A stretch of 64,000 bases of DNA, taken from positions 6,936,501 through 7,000,500 of the forward strand of contig NZ_CP029043.1 in the NCBI RefSeq assembly GCF_003074055.1, given 5' to 3'. Shown piece by piece: positions 25,026 to 32,815 of this stretch. The position numbers and the translations under genes are program-made. The stretch comes from Streptomyces nigra (GTDB taxonomy: Bacteria > Actinomycetota > Actinomycetes > Streptomycetales > Streptomycetaceae). A model generated the notes under the pieces. It saw nothing but the letters and a program-made list of their open reading frames with translations, was not told where the DNA came from and did no database searches. Position 1 is the stretch's first letter; each line of letters opens with the position of its first letter.

Positions 25026-25806
25026 TCACGGTGAACTGGGCGCCGTCCGGGTCACGCAGCACCGCCTCCTCCGGGTTCAGCGACAGCACACTGCCGCCGT
25101 TGCGCTCCGCGGCCCGCGCGCAGCGCGAGGCGTCCGCCACCGCGAAGTGCACCTGCCAGTGCGGCCGGATCGTCGGGTCGGGCGCGGCCTCCAGGGCCCC
25201 CGACTCGATCCGCGCGACCACGTCGCCGCCGCTGCGCAGCACGACCTCGCCGCCCTCGTAGTGGACCTCGCAGCACCCCGGGCTCTGGTTCGCCCAGTCG
25301 AGCACCTCGCCGTAGAACATGGCGGCGTCGAAGGCGTCGCGGGTGTGCAGCCGGATGAAGGTCGGCGCGGCACGCCGCCAGGTCTCCCAGTTGGAGATCA
25401 GCTCGCCCTCCCACACGCCGAACGTGGCGCCGTCGCGGTCGGCGAGCAGTGCCGCGCGCCCCGGCGGCAGGGACAGCGGCCCCACCGCCGCGGTGCCGCC
25501 GCGCTCCGCGACCCTGGCCACCGCCTCGTCGGCGCTGCGCACCGCGAAGTACGGCGTCCAGGCGACGGCCATCTGCCACATCGAGGCGACCGCGGCGATC
25601 CCCGCCACCGGCACGTCGTCGGCCAGCGCCACCCGGAAGCGGTCTCCGAGGGTGGCCGGACGCCAGCGCCAGCCGAGCACCGCCGAGTAGAAGTCCTGCG
25701 CCGCCTCCAGACCACGACTGGTCAGGCTCACCCAGCAGGGTGCGCCGAACACGGAGTGTGTGGACACGACCTCGGCCGTGCCCCTGGGGGTTCTCGCATC
25801 GTTCAT
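25006..25806 (-). CDS. VOC (glyoxalase/bleomycin-resistance fold) protein, two domains
   Basis: This 266-residue protein is built of two vicinal-oxygen-chelate units. The first (about 15-130) contains APCWVSLTSRGLEAAQDFY and AALLADRDGATFGVWEG. The second (about 140-262) contains PTFIRLHTRDAFDAAMFYGE and AVLRDPDGAQFTVTS. The classical metal-ligand set (H/E) is only partly visible, so it may be a binding rather than catalytic member. Such tandem VOC proteins are common in Streptomyces and are often linked to antibiotic binding or unknown hydrolyses. ATG 25806 follows AGGA. Its 3' end lies inside the shared terminator hairpin. Confidence 0.83.
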   Translation of the reverse strand: MNDARTPRGTAEVVSTHSVFGAPCWVSLTSRGLEAAQDFYSAVLGWRWRPATLGDRFRVALADDVPVAGIAAVASMWQMAVAWTPYFAVRSADEAVARVAERGGTAAVGPLSLPPGRAALLADRDGATFGVWEGELISNWETWRRAAPTFIRLHTRDAFDAAMFYGEVLDWANQSPGCCEVHYEGGEVVLRSGGDVVARIESGALEAAPDPTIRPHWQVHFAVADASRCARAAERNGGSVLSLNPEEAVLRDPDGAQFTVTSRRGR

Positions 25807-25974
25807 GAGTCGCGTCCTGGTCTCGCTCGGCCGACGGCCACCGGTCTTCGTCACAGTGTCCAACCGGAACCGCTCCGCAGCCTGTCGAGTACCCCCGGCG
25901 TGGCGCCGAAACGGCCCACGGGAACCGGCCCGCGCTCACTGGCGCGGGCCGGGCGAGGCGGAGAGGATGGAGCC

Positions 25975-26307
25975 GTGACGCCCGCACCGAACGAGCCCAG
26001 CGACGACAGCGCCCGGATCGCCGAGCTGCAGGAGGAGGTCGACCAGCTCCGGCGCGCCGTGGGCGCGCACGCCGTCGTCGACCAGGCGATCGGCATGGTG
26101 GTCGCGCTCGGCCGGGTGACCCCCGACCAGGGGTGGGCGGTCCTGAAGGACGTCTCGCAGCACACCAACATCAAGCTGCGCCGCGTCGCCGAGCTGATCA
26201 TCCTGTGGGGCCGGCAGGGCGAGATGCCCGCCGAGATCCGCGTCGCGCTGCAGGAGGCCCTCGAACGGCACGGCCCGACGCAGATCCCGGAGTCCGGTCA
26301 GGACTGA
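25975..26307 (+). CDS. ANTAR-domain protein
   Basis: This 110-residue protein is a short coiled-coil region (ARIAELQEEVDQLRRAVGAH) followed by an ANTAR domain (VVDQAIGMVVALGRVTPDQG, then LRRVAELII). ANTAR domains bind double-hairpin RNA and prevent termination of transcription. There is no response-regulator or GAF sensor domain here, so partner-controlled dimerisation through the coiled coil is plausible. GTG 25975 is the start; GGA lies just upstream. It converges on the sigma-factor gene with a single base between stop codons. Confidence 0.85.
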   Translation: MTPAPNEPSDDSARIAELQEEVDQLRRAVGAHAVVDQAIGMVVALGRVTPDQGWAVLKDVSQHTNIKLRRVAELIILWGRQGEMPAEIRVALQEALERHGPTQIPESGQD

Positions 26308-26308
26308 G

Positions 26309-27124
26309 TCATCCCGCCGTGGACGGCTCGGCGGCCGCGGCCTCCGTGAGCAGCTCCTCGCGCAGCTGCGCGAAGCATCCGCTGAGCAGCCGTGACACGT
26401 GCATCTGGGAGATGCCCAGCTGCTGGGCGATCCGGCTCTGGGTCATGCCGCCGAAGAAGCGCAGATAGAGGATGGTCCGCTCGCGCTCGGGCAGCCGGCG
26501 CAGACACGGCTCGACGGACACCCGGTCCACGACGACCTCGTACCCGGGGTCGGGGCCGCCGATGGCGTCCCCCAGCGCGTAGCCGTCGGTGCCGGGCATC
26601 TCCGCCTCCAGCGACAGCGCGGAGAAGCACTCCAGGGCCTCCATCCCGGTGCGCACCTCCTGCTCGGTGAGGTGGGCGTGCGCGGCGATCTCGGCGAGGG
26701 TGGGCTCGCGTCCCGGGGTGCTCTGGGAGAGCTCCTTGGTCGAATTACGCACCCGGTTGCGCAGGTCCTGGACCCGGCGGGGCACGTGCAGGGTCCACAT
26801 GTGGTCGCGGAAGTGCCGCTTGATCTCACCGGTGATGGTGGGCACGGCGTACGCCTCGAAGGCGTGCCCGCGGGCGGGGTCGTAGTGCTCGACGGCCTTG
26901 ACCAGGCCCAGGGCGGCCACCTGGTACAGGTCCTCCAGGGACTCGCCGCGGCCCTTGAACCGGACCGCGATCCGCTCGGCCATGGGCAGCCAGGAGCGGA
27001 TCAGCTCGTCCTTGAGCGCCTTGCGCTCCGGGCCGTCGGGCAGGGTCACCAGGCGCTCGAAAGCGCGGGCGGTGTCCGGGGCGTCGTCGTGCGGATGCTG
27101 CTTCGTTCTGGTGGGGGCACTCAT
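26309..27124 (-). CDS. RNA polymerase sigma factor, SigB/SigF/SigG family
   Basis: This 271-residue group 3 sigma factor lacks region 1.1. Region 2 has RGESLEDLYQVAALGLVKAV and GHAFEAYAVPTITGEIKRHF. Region 3 is the segment after VPRRVQDLRNRV. Region 4 has the helix-turn-helix GMTQSRIAQQLGISQMHVSR. In Streptomyces this family (SigB, F, G, H and others) controls osmotic/oxidative stress response and sporulation and is usually held by anti-sigma partners; none is adjacent. A promoter of its own class lies upstream, suggesting autoregulation. ATG 27124 has a GGAGG-type site just before it. Confidence 0.93.
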   Translation of the reverse strand: MSAPTRTKQHPHDDAPDTARAFERLVTLPDGPERKALKDELIRSWLPMAERIAVRFKGRGESLEDLYQVAALGLVKAVEHYDPARGHAFEAYAVPTITGEIKRHFRDHMWTLHVPRRVQDLRNRVRNSTKELSQSTPGREPTLAEIAAHAHLTEQEVRTGMEALECFSALSLEAEMPGTDGYALGDAIGGPDPGYEVVVDRVSVEPCLRRLPERERTILYLRFFGGMTQSRIAQQLGISQMHVSRLLSGCFAQLREELLTEAAAAEPSTAG

Positions 27125-27258
27125 CCGAGCGCACCTCCCTCAGCGGTGCTGACGGGACAGACACCGTGGGAAGCGCGAACCCGGACCTGAGGAGACACCC
27201 AGGGGGCTGTCGGTCGGCTCCCACGGACGTGCCTCCTGTCCGAAGCACATATCTCAAG

Positions 27259-27284
27259 ATTCCCCCTTATCGGTGACTCGAAAC
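27259..27284 (-). promoter_or_regulatory. SigB/SigF-type promoter of the sigma factor gene
   Basis: On the minus strand GTTTCG (27284-27279), a 14-base spacer and GGGAAT (27264-27259) match the GTTT-N14/16-GGGTAT/C consensus recognised by the SigB/SigF family. It is directed at the sigma gene about 130 bases downstream. One base differs from the usual -10. Confidence 0.55.
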
Positions 27285-27433
27285 GCATTTCATGGATAGA
27301 AGGACATACCGGGGTGAATCGAAGGCGTGGACCGTCCGGATGCCGAAGCCGATGATCTTGGCCGGGAACGTGATGTGCGGCACGGTGGTGCTCGAGCCGG
27401 ACCGCGGGCCGGACGGATAGTTCCTGCCCACGG

Positions 27434-27450
27434 CTTGATCGGTGATCAAG
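27434..27450. promoter_or_regulatory. Perfect 7-bp palindrome, candidate operator
   Basis: CTTGATC-GGT-GATCAAG is a perfect inverted repeat 36 bases upstream of the -35 hexamer of the plus-strand gene at 27542. It is suitable for an activator site. The binding protein is unknown. Confidence 0.4.
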
Positions 27451-27486
27451 GGTGCGAATGGGCTGGCCACAGCGCATTCCGCTCAT

Positions 27487-27516
27487 TTGACAGTGCACTG
27501 AGCACAAAGATAGGAA
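27487..27516 (+). promoter_or_regulatory. Vegetative-type promoter (TTGACA-18-TAGGAA)
   Basis: TTGACA at 27487-27492 is a perfect -35, and TAGGAA at 27511-27516 is a plausible -10 after 18 bases. The gene's start codon lies about 26 bases downstream of the -10, with AGAGGTGG as ribosome binding site between them. Confidence 0.6.
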
Positions 27517-27541
27517 GCAGGCCCAGGACGAGAGGTGGATT

Positions 27542-28060
27542 GTGTACGAGCCGAACGTGGTCGGGGACTGGCACGAGTACGACGAGCATGCCGGTCTGCG
27601 TGTCCGCGTCCACGGTCTGGAGGCCGCCGAACCCCCGCGCGGACGCGACGACGCCGCCGAGGGACAGACGTACTTCCGGCTGCGGGTCACCGTCGAGAAC
27701 CGCGGTGAGCGGCACCTCGGCATCCACCTGGAGGACGGCCAGATCGACGTACGGATCGGCCGCGACGGCGAGGCCGCCTTCATCGACTGGCGGAACTCCC
27801 AGTTCATCGAGGGCTTCGACGTCTACCCGCTGCGCCGCGCCACGGCCGTTTTGTACGCCGCGGGCCCCGAGGCCAGCCTGAGCCAGGTCGATGTGCAGAT
27901 CCAGCTGCGGGTCGAGGAGGAGTGGGCCGACCGCCGGCTGTGGGCCGGAGGCCTGGGCCTCCAGGAGCCCGTCGGCACCCATGCCGCCACCCTGCGCGAC
28001 GGTCTCGCACTCCAGGTCAGCGACTTCCTGCGGGAGCAGGCCGAGGAGGGCACCGCCTGA
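27542..28060 (+). CDS. Uncharacterised soluble protein (172 aa)
   Basis: This beta-rich acidic protein begins with GTG and YEPNVVGDWHEYDEHAG, with strands such as TYFRLRVTVENRGERHLGIH and VDVQIQLRVEEEW. This pattern of an NxG turn between long strands recalls an Ig-like/DUF4352-type sandwich that normally sits outside the cell. There is no signal peptide, lipobox or membrane helix. The gene has its own promoter. The last 20 residues are helical. I do not recognise the family; the fold suggestion is inference from strand pattern only. Confidence 0.72.
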   Translation: MYEPNVVGDWHEYDEHAGLRVRVHGLEAAEPPRGRDDAAEGQTYFRLRVTVENRGERHLGIHLEDGQIDVRIGRDGEAAFIDWRNSQFIEGFDVYPLRRATAVLYAAGPEASLSQVDVQIQLRVEEEWADRRLWAGGLGLQEPVGTHAATLRDGLALQVSDFLREQAEEGTA

Positions 28061-28084
28061 CGCGGTGCCCCGCGCGCCCGCGGC

Positions 28085-29020
28085 TCAGTGCGGGATGCCG
28101 TCGATGATCTCGCGGGCGCCCTGCCGCAGCAGCGCCACCGCCACCGAGGTGCCCAGGGTCGCCGGGTCCAGCCGGCCCGCCCACTCGTGGGCGTTCAGCC
28201 GGGTCTTGCCGTCCGGGGTGAAGACGCACGCCCGCAGCGACAGCTCGCCGCCCCGGTCCACGCGCGCGTATCCCGCGATCGGGCTGTTGCAGTGGCCCTG
28301 CAGGACGTGCAGCAGCATGCGCTCCGCGGTCGCCTCCCGGTAGGTGTCCGGGTCGCCGAGACCGCTGACCGCGTCGATGAGGTCGGTGTCGCCCTCCCGG
28401 CACTGCAGCGCGAGGACGCCGGCCCCGATGGGCGGCATCATCGTCTCGGGGGAGAGGACCTCGCTGATCACGGCGGTCCGGCCGATGCGCTCCAGGCCGG
28501 CCACCGCCAGCAGCAGCGCGTCCGCCTCGCCGTCCGCCAGCTTCCGCAGCCGCCGGTTGGCGTTGCCGCGGAACGGCACGCACTCCAGATGCGGGTGCGT
28601 GGCCGCGAGCTGGGCGACCCGGCGCACCGAGGAGGTGCCGATCCGGGTGCCGGCCGGCAGCTCGTCCAGCGTGAGCCCGCCGGGGTGCACCAGCGCGTCA
28701 CGGATGTCGTCCCGCTGCAGGAACGCGGCGAACGTGGTCCCCGCGGGCAGCGGCCGGTCGGCCGGGACGTCCTTCAGGCAGTGCACGGCGAGGTCCGCCT
28801 CGCCGGCCAGCAGGGCCGCGTCCACCTCCTTGGTGAACGCTCCCTTGCCCTCCACCTGGGACAGGTCGCCCAGCCACTTGTCGCCGGTCGTCCGCACGGG
28901 CACGACCTCGGTGCGCACACCCGGGTGCAGGGCCGCCAACTCGGCGCGGACGCGCTCCACTTGGGCGAGTGCCATGGGCGAGTCACGGGAGACGACACGG
29001 ATCAGTTCAGGCACGGACAT
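28085..29020 (-). CDS. hemC: Hydroxymethylbilane synthase (porphobilinogen deaminase)
   Basis: This 311-residue enzyme links four porphobilinogens into hydroxymethylbilane, the tetrapyrrole precursor. Three domains are recognisable: VVSRDSPMALAQVERV (the usual start has a TR/SxLA pattern), LPAGTRIGTSSVRRVAQ for cofactor contact, and VPFRGNANRRLRKL. The dipyrromethane cofactor cysteine is in LQGHCNSPIAGYA, about C244; typical enzymes have L-x-G-G-C, so the second Gly is His here. It stands alone, away from other hem genes, so it may be a second copy; I cannot check that. Confidence 0.9.
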   Translation of the reverse strand: MSVPELIRVVSRDSPMALAQVERVRAELAALHPGVRTEVVPVRTTGDKWLGDLSQVEGKGAFTKEVDAALLAGEADLAVHCLKDVPADRPLPAGTTFAAFLQRDDIRDALVHPGGLTLDELPAGTRIGTSSVRRVAQLAATHPHLECVPFRGNANRRLRKLADGEADALLLAVAGLERIGRTAVISEVLSPETMMPPIGAGVLALQCREGDTDLIDAVSGLGDPDTYREATAERMLLHVLQGHCNSPIAGYARVDRGGELSLRACVFTPDGKTRLNAHEWAGRLDPATLGTSVAVALLRQGAREIIDGIPH

Positions 29021-29084
29021 GCCGCCACCATAGACCCTTGCGCGCCACCGTCAGGACACGATGGCGCGGTTCGGGCCCCCTGCG

Positions 29085-29861
29085 TCAGGCGTTCGGGTCG
29101 AAGGGGATGCCGGACGGCTTCGCGGACGCCAGATGGCTGGTGAAGCTGCCGTCCTTCAGTCCGAAGTGGGCGCTGCCGAAGTCGTGCGCGACGAGCTTGT
29201 CGCGCAGGCCCGCCGGGTAGCCGTTCCAGCCGATCAGCGGCGGATACTGCCAGGTCCGCCTGTGGTTCTCCGGCGGCTCGTCGTTGCCGTTGGCCGCGCG
29301 GAAGCAGTGCGTGCTGATGCCGTCCTTGTGGTAGACGACCTTGGCGTGCGTGCCCTCGAAGCGCAGCGACGACGCCGCGTGGACGGTGAACGAGCCGTGG
29401 TTGGACGTCGAGACGTACTGCACGGCGTCGCCCTGCACCCACACCACGACGTGCTCCCAGTCGTGCCGGTGCCCGCCGAGGCTGACGCCCGGCAGCGCCT
29501 GGTCCTTCTCGAAGTACAGGCCGTACAGATAGGCGCACCAGCCGTTGTTGCACTTGTAGCGGCTGTAGGCGTTGGTGTTGTCGAGGTCCGAGGCGTCCCG
29601 GCAGTTGCCGTTGAGCGCGCCCGTCGGGTTGAGGCCGGGGTTGACGGTGCCGTCCGGGCCGATGGCGGCGGACGAGTAGCAGCCGTCGGTGTCGTAGTCG
29701 AAGGCGGGCTGGTACGCCCGCTCGGCCGCCTCCGCGTTGCCGGGCAGCGCCGGGGGCGGCGCGGCGTGGGCCACGGCGGGGAAGGCCATGACGAGCGCGG
29801 CGGCACCGGCCAGTGCGGTGAGCCATCTTCTGCGGTGCGTGCGGAACGTCTCTGAAGACAC
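29085..29861 (-). CDS. Secreted NLP-type (NPP1, necrosis-inducing) protein
   Basis: This 258-residue precursor starts at GTG 29861 with GGAG 7 bases upstream. An RRRW-containing basic stretch is followed by a hydrophobic core and cleavage near AVAHA/AP (about residue 33). The mature protein carries the NLP heptapeptide GHRHDWE at about 130-136, which binds the divalent metal in known toxins. Several cysteines (CYSSAA, GNCRDAS, CNNGWC) could make disulphides as in type 1/2 NLPs. Plant-pathogen homologues bind GIPC sphingolipids and lyse dicot membranes; in a soil bacterium the role is unknown. The gene stands alone. Confidence 0.87.
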   Translation of the reverse strand: MSSETFRTHRRRWLTALAGAAALVMAFPAVAHAAPPPALPGNAEAAERAYQPAFDYDTDGCYSSAAIGPDGTVNPGLNPTGALNGNCRDASDLDNTNAYSRYKCNNGWCAYLYGLYFEKDQALPGVSLGGHRHDWEHVVVWVQGDAVQYVSTSNHGSFTVHAASSLRFEGTHAKVVYHKDGISTHCFRAANGNDEPPENHRRTWQYPPLIGWNGYPAGLRDKLVAHDFGSAHFGLKDGSFTSHLASAKPSGIPFDPNA

Positions 29862-29996
29862 TGCGTCTCCTCGGGGTACGGCGCAGCCCAACGGCTGTGG
29901 GGGGAAAGGCAGTTCAGGATCCCCGGTTTCCACTCGCGCGCCAAGGGCCCCGTAGACCACGGACGGTGAAGATTGGAGGAACGAACGGCGTTGCTC

Positions 29997-30977
29997 TCAA
30001 CGGGCGTTCGGCAGGTACGCCGACGACTCCTCGGGTGTCAGGTCCGGCCGCAGCCGCAGCCAGGACGGCTGGCGCAGCATGCCCGAGCGGGTGCGCACGC
30101 TGTACCGGACCTCGCCGACCAGCCGGGGCACCACCCAGCGGGCGTCCGCCACCCGCGGCACCGGGTCGAACGGGCACTCGTCGGTGGCGGCGGCCCGCAG
30201 CAGCCCGGCCAGCTCCGTGCGCTCGGCCTCGCTCCAGCCGGTGCCCACACCGCCGACGTAGCGCAGGCTCCCACCGGGCGCGTACTGACCCACCAGCAGG
30301 GCGCCCGGCAGACCGGTGAGCCGGCCCTTGCCGGGCAGCCAGCCGCCGACGATCACGTCCTCGCTGAGCATGTTGCGGATCTTGATCCAGGCGCGGGAGC
30401 GCACCCCGGGCTCGTACAGCGAGTCCAGCCGCTTGCACACCAGGCCCTCCAGGCCGTGCTCACGGGTGGCGGCCAGCGCCTCGGCGCCGTGCCCGACCAG
30501 CGCGGCCGGGGTGGACCAGTACGGCCCGTGCAGCCCCAGTTCCTCCAGTCGCCCGCGCCGCCGGGAGTACGGCGTGTCCAGCAGGGAGCCGCCGCGCAGA
30601 TGCATCACGTCGAACAGCACGAGGTGGACCGGGGTCCGGGCGGCCATCCGGGCCGCCTTCGCCGGCGCGTGCGCCAGCCCCATCCGGGACTGCAGGAGCT
30701 GGAAGTTCGCGCGCCCCTCGTCGTCCAGTGCGAGGATCTCCCCGTCGAGAACGGCCGGGGTGCCGGTCAGCGCCTCGCCCAACGGCCGCAGTTCCGGGTA
30801 GGCGGCCGTGATGTCGTCACCGGAGCGGGAGCGCAGCAGCAGGTCGCCGTCCCCCTCCGTGTAGAGCACCGCGCGCTGGCCGTCCTGCTTCGTCTCGTAC
30901 GCCCAGCGCGCGTCCTGCGCGGCCGGCGGCAGCTTGCCGGGCGTGGCGAGCATCGGAGGGATCAGGGGCAGGCTCAC
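29997..30977 (-). CDS. ATP-dependent DNA ligase (LigD ligase-domain type, stand-alone)
   Basis: This 326-residue ligase joins DNA nicks through an enzyme-AMP intermediate. Motif I KQDGQR contains the adenylated lysine (K30). Motif III is followed by AVLDGEILALDDEG. Motif IV/V region GLEGLVCKRLDSLYEPG ends with WIKIRN, and an OB-fold domain follows (GGWLPGKGRLTGLPGALLVG). The architecture equals the ligase part of LigD or mycobacterial LigC, enzymes of non-homologous end joining and repair. A separate LigD-type phosphoesterase gene lies about 1 kb away. No Ku gene is visible in the window. Confidence 0.9.
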   Translation of the reverse strand: MSLPLIPPMLATPGKLPPAAQDARWAYETKQDGQRAVLYTEGDGDLLLRSRSGDDITAAYPELRPLGEALTGTPAVLDGEILALDDEGRANFQLLQSRMGLAHAPAKAARMAARTPVHLVLFDVMHLRGGSLLDTPYSRRRGRLEELGLHGPYWSTPAALVGHGAEALAATREHGLEGLVCKRLDSLYEPGVRSRAWIKIRNMLSEDVIVGGWLPGKGRLTGLPGALLVGQYAPGGSLRYVGGVGTGWSEAERTELAGLLRAAATDECPFDPVPRVADARWVVPRLVGEVRYSVRTRSGMLRQPSWLRLRPDLTPEESSAYLPNAR

Positions 30978-31569
30978 GGGTCAGTTCTCGACGTCGCCGC
31001 CCCACCTCACGCGCCCCCGCCGCCCTTTTCCCCTGATCGGATCGCCCCTGATCGGCGGCCCCGGGCCGCCCCACCGGGTGAACGGGCATGCCCTCCCGCG
31101 CCGTGGATCGGGGAGCCGCTGCGCCCGGGGGAGCCGGCCCACCGGCTCGGCGTCGAGGCTTCGCACGTCACCCGCACCGCACAGCAGCCGGAGCGGTCCG
31201 GGCACGTCGTCCGCGTCCCCGACCCCGGGGACCGCAGGGCCCAGCGGATCGAGCTCACCGAGGCGGGCCGGCAGGCCGTCACCCGGGTCCGTGAGGCCGG
31301 AGCGCGCGGTATGCAGGTCGCCCTCGCGGACTGGACACCGGCCGAGCTGGGACAGCTGGCCACGCTGTTCCACCGTATGGTCGACGGCTTCCTCGCCCAC
31401 TCCGCCGAGGAGGACACCGAGACCCCTCCGACGGTCCCCGGCGGCCGCACGGGCTGACGGACACCGCGCCCACCGCTCAACCGCCCGGCGGCACAAGGGC
31501 GGTGGCACCCGATCCGGCCCGCCTACCGTCCGGTAGCATCCGGCGGCAGGCCAGCCGAGGAGGAACCGT
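30978..31569. other. Gene-poor gap with regulator remnant
   Basis: 592 bases without an intact gene. The right half contains a truncated MarR reading frame (separate entry). The left part (30978-31110) is GC-rich and contains CCCCTGATCGG twice, 12 bases apart, with no coding signal. A ribosome binding site for the PrxQ gene ends the gap. Confidence 0.6.
31110..31457 (+). pseudogene. MarR-family regulator remnant (N-terminus lost)
   Basis: An open frame without a start codon encodes the second half of a MarR winged-helix protein: LRPGEPAHRLGVEASHVTRT (recognition helix), RSGHVVRVPDPGDRRAQRIE (the wing with the DRR signature), and a C-terminal dimerisation helix ending FHRMVDGFLAH. The first roughly 50 residues that normally precede this are absent, and no in-frame ATG, GTG or TTG with a ribosome binding site is seen. 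It therefore looks like a decayed gene. An unusual start further upstream cannot be fully excluded. Confidence 0.65.
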
Positions 31570-32031
31570 ATGAGCGCGCGTGTCGAGGTCGGGGACAAGG
31601 TCGAGGACTTCGCGCTGCCGGACGAGACCGGCACCGTACGGCACCTGAGCGAACTGCTCGCCGACGGACCGGTCGTGCTGTTCTTCTACCCCGGGGCCCT
31701 CACCGCCGGCTGCACCGCCGAGGCCTGCCACTTCCGGGACCTCGCCGCCGAGTTCGCCGCCGTGGGCGCACAGCCGGTCGGCGTCAGCGGCGACGCCGTC
31801 GAACGCCAGCAGGAGTTCGCCACCCGCCACACCCTGGGCATGCCGCTGCTGTCCGACGCCGACGGCGCGATCCGCGAGCGGTTCGGTGTGACCCGCGGCT
31901 TCTCGCTCGCCCCGACCAAGCGGGTCACCTTCGTCATCGGGCAGGACCGCACGGTCCTGGAGGTCGTCCGCAGCGAACTGCGGATGAACACCCACGCCGA
32001 CCGGGCCCTCGCCGCACTGCGCGAAGCCTGA
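31570..32031 (+). CDS. Peroxiredoxin, BCP/PrxQ type
   Basis: This 153-residue thioredoxin-fold peroxidase reduces hydrogen peroxide and organic peroxides. The active site FFYPGALTAGCTAEACHFRD contains the peroxidatic cysteine C48 and the resolving cysteine C53, the spacing of atypical 2-Cys PrxQ enzymes. The rest matches AhpC/TSA, ending with TKRVTFVIGQDRTVLEV. A GAGGA site precedes ATG 31570. The gene lies between the stand-alone ligase and phosphoesterase genes and ends in a terminator hairpin shared with the latter. Confidence 0.93.
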   Translation: MSARVEVGDKVEDFALPDETGTVRHLSELLADGPVVLFFYPGALTAGCTAEACHFRDLAAEFAAVGAQPVGVSGDAVERQQEFATRHTLGMPLLSDADGAIRERFGVTRGFSLAPTKRVTFVIGQDRTVLEVVRSELRMNTHADRALAALREA

Positions 32032-32053
32032 CGGCGGGGCCCCGACCCGTCAG
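32028..32053. terminator. Bidirectional hairpin between PrxQ and phosphoesterase genes
   Basis: CTGACGG (32028-32034) and CCGTCAG (32047-32053) form a perfect 7-bp stem around GGGGCCCC. Both convergent stop codons (TGA 32029-32031; TGA on minus 32052-32050) are inside the stem. Function is inferred from position. Confidence 0.5.
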
Positions 32054-32655
32054 TCCGTACCGGCGTCCGCGGCGACCTGGGCGAGGGTGCGGCCGCTGCG
32101 GACGGAACGCGCCCGGTACGGGTCGGGCGTGCCGTGCCCATGGGCGCCCCGGCCGGCCCTGACCAGCAGCCACGCCTCCCGGTCGTCCTCGCCGCCGCGG
32201 AGCCGGGTGAGCGCGAACTCGCCGTGCAGCTTGGAGCCGTGCAGCCGGAACCGGGCGTGCCCGCGCTCCAGCGACTCGGCGAAGTCGACGGGCCGCCCCT
32301 GGCGGTCATGACTGAGCGGTTCGTACGTCCCGCTGTCCCACACGATCACGGTGCCGCCGCCGTACTCGCCCTTCGGGATCACGCCCTCGAAGTCCTCGTA
32401 CTCCAGCGGATGGTCCTCCGTCGGCAGGGCGAGCCGCTTGTCCCGGGGGTCGCCGGACGGCCCCTTCGGCACCGACCACGACCGCAGGACGTCCCCCACC
32501 TGCAGCCGGAAGTCGAAGTGCAGGGAACTCGCGTCGTGGATCTGCACCACGAACCGCGGTCCCCCCTCGGCTGACGCCCCACGCCCGCGCGGCTCCCGTG
32601 TCCGGTCGAAGTCGCGTTTGCCGCGGTACTCCCGCAGCCCGTCCCTCTCGGCCAC
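32050..32655 (-). CDS. LigD-type 3'-phosphoesterase domain protein (stand-alone)
   Basis: This 201-residue protein is the PE module of bacterial LigD on its own. Signature segments are FVVQIHDASSLHFDFRLQVG, RSWSVPKGPS, EDHPLEYEDFEGVIPKGEYG and GGTVIVWDSGTYEP. They contain the metal-binding and catalytic histidines and the acidic residues known from Pseudomonas LigD. The module trims 3'-phosphates and 3'-ribonucleotides at DNA ends before ligation. GTG 32655 follows GGAGG with a 7-base spacing. With the ligase at 29997-30977 it forms a split version of LigD, without a polymerase domain in view. Confidence 0.9.
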   Translation of the reverse strand: MAERDGLREYRGKRDFDRTREPRGRGASAEGGPRFVVQIHDASSLHFDFRLQVGDVLRSWSVPKGPSGDPRDKRLALPTEDHPLEYEDFEGVIPKGEYGGGTVIVWDSGTYEPLSHDRQGRPVDFAESLERGHARFRLHGSKLHGEFALTRLRGGEDDREAWLLVRAGRGAHGHGTPDPYRARSVRSGRTLAQVAADAGTD

Positions 32656-32815
32656 GCGTGCCTCCTTCCCGAACGCACCGGGTACCCCGCCGCGGCGCGG
32701 GCGACTCCCGGCCCTCCGGCGGAGGCCCTGTCGCCAGGACGGGCGGACACTGCCACGATCATCTGCGACGACCGGCCGCCACCGGGCCGGTCCGGACGAC
32801 CGACGGAGTGTGCTG

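Larger units (their letters stand above)
27125..27541. other. Divergent regulatory region sigma factor / hypothetical protein
   Basis: 417 bases between divergent genes. It contains a SigB-type promoter for the sigma gene (27259-27284, minus), a perfect palindrome at 27434-27450 and a vegetative-type promoter at 27487-27516 for the plus-strand gene. No convincing protein is present. Confidence 0.65.

Noticed and set aside
27267..27470. A 67-residue minus-strand frame between the sigma factor and the hypothetical gene
   Set aside because: It has some biased third positions, but no ribosome binding site or recognisable motif, and it runs through the proposed SigB-type promoter and the palindrome. 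I could not support it as a gene.
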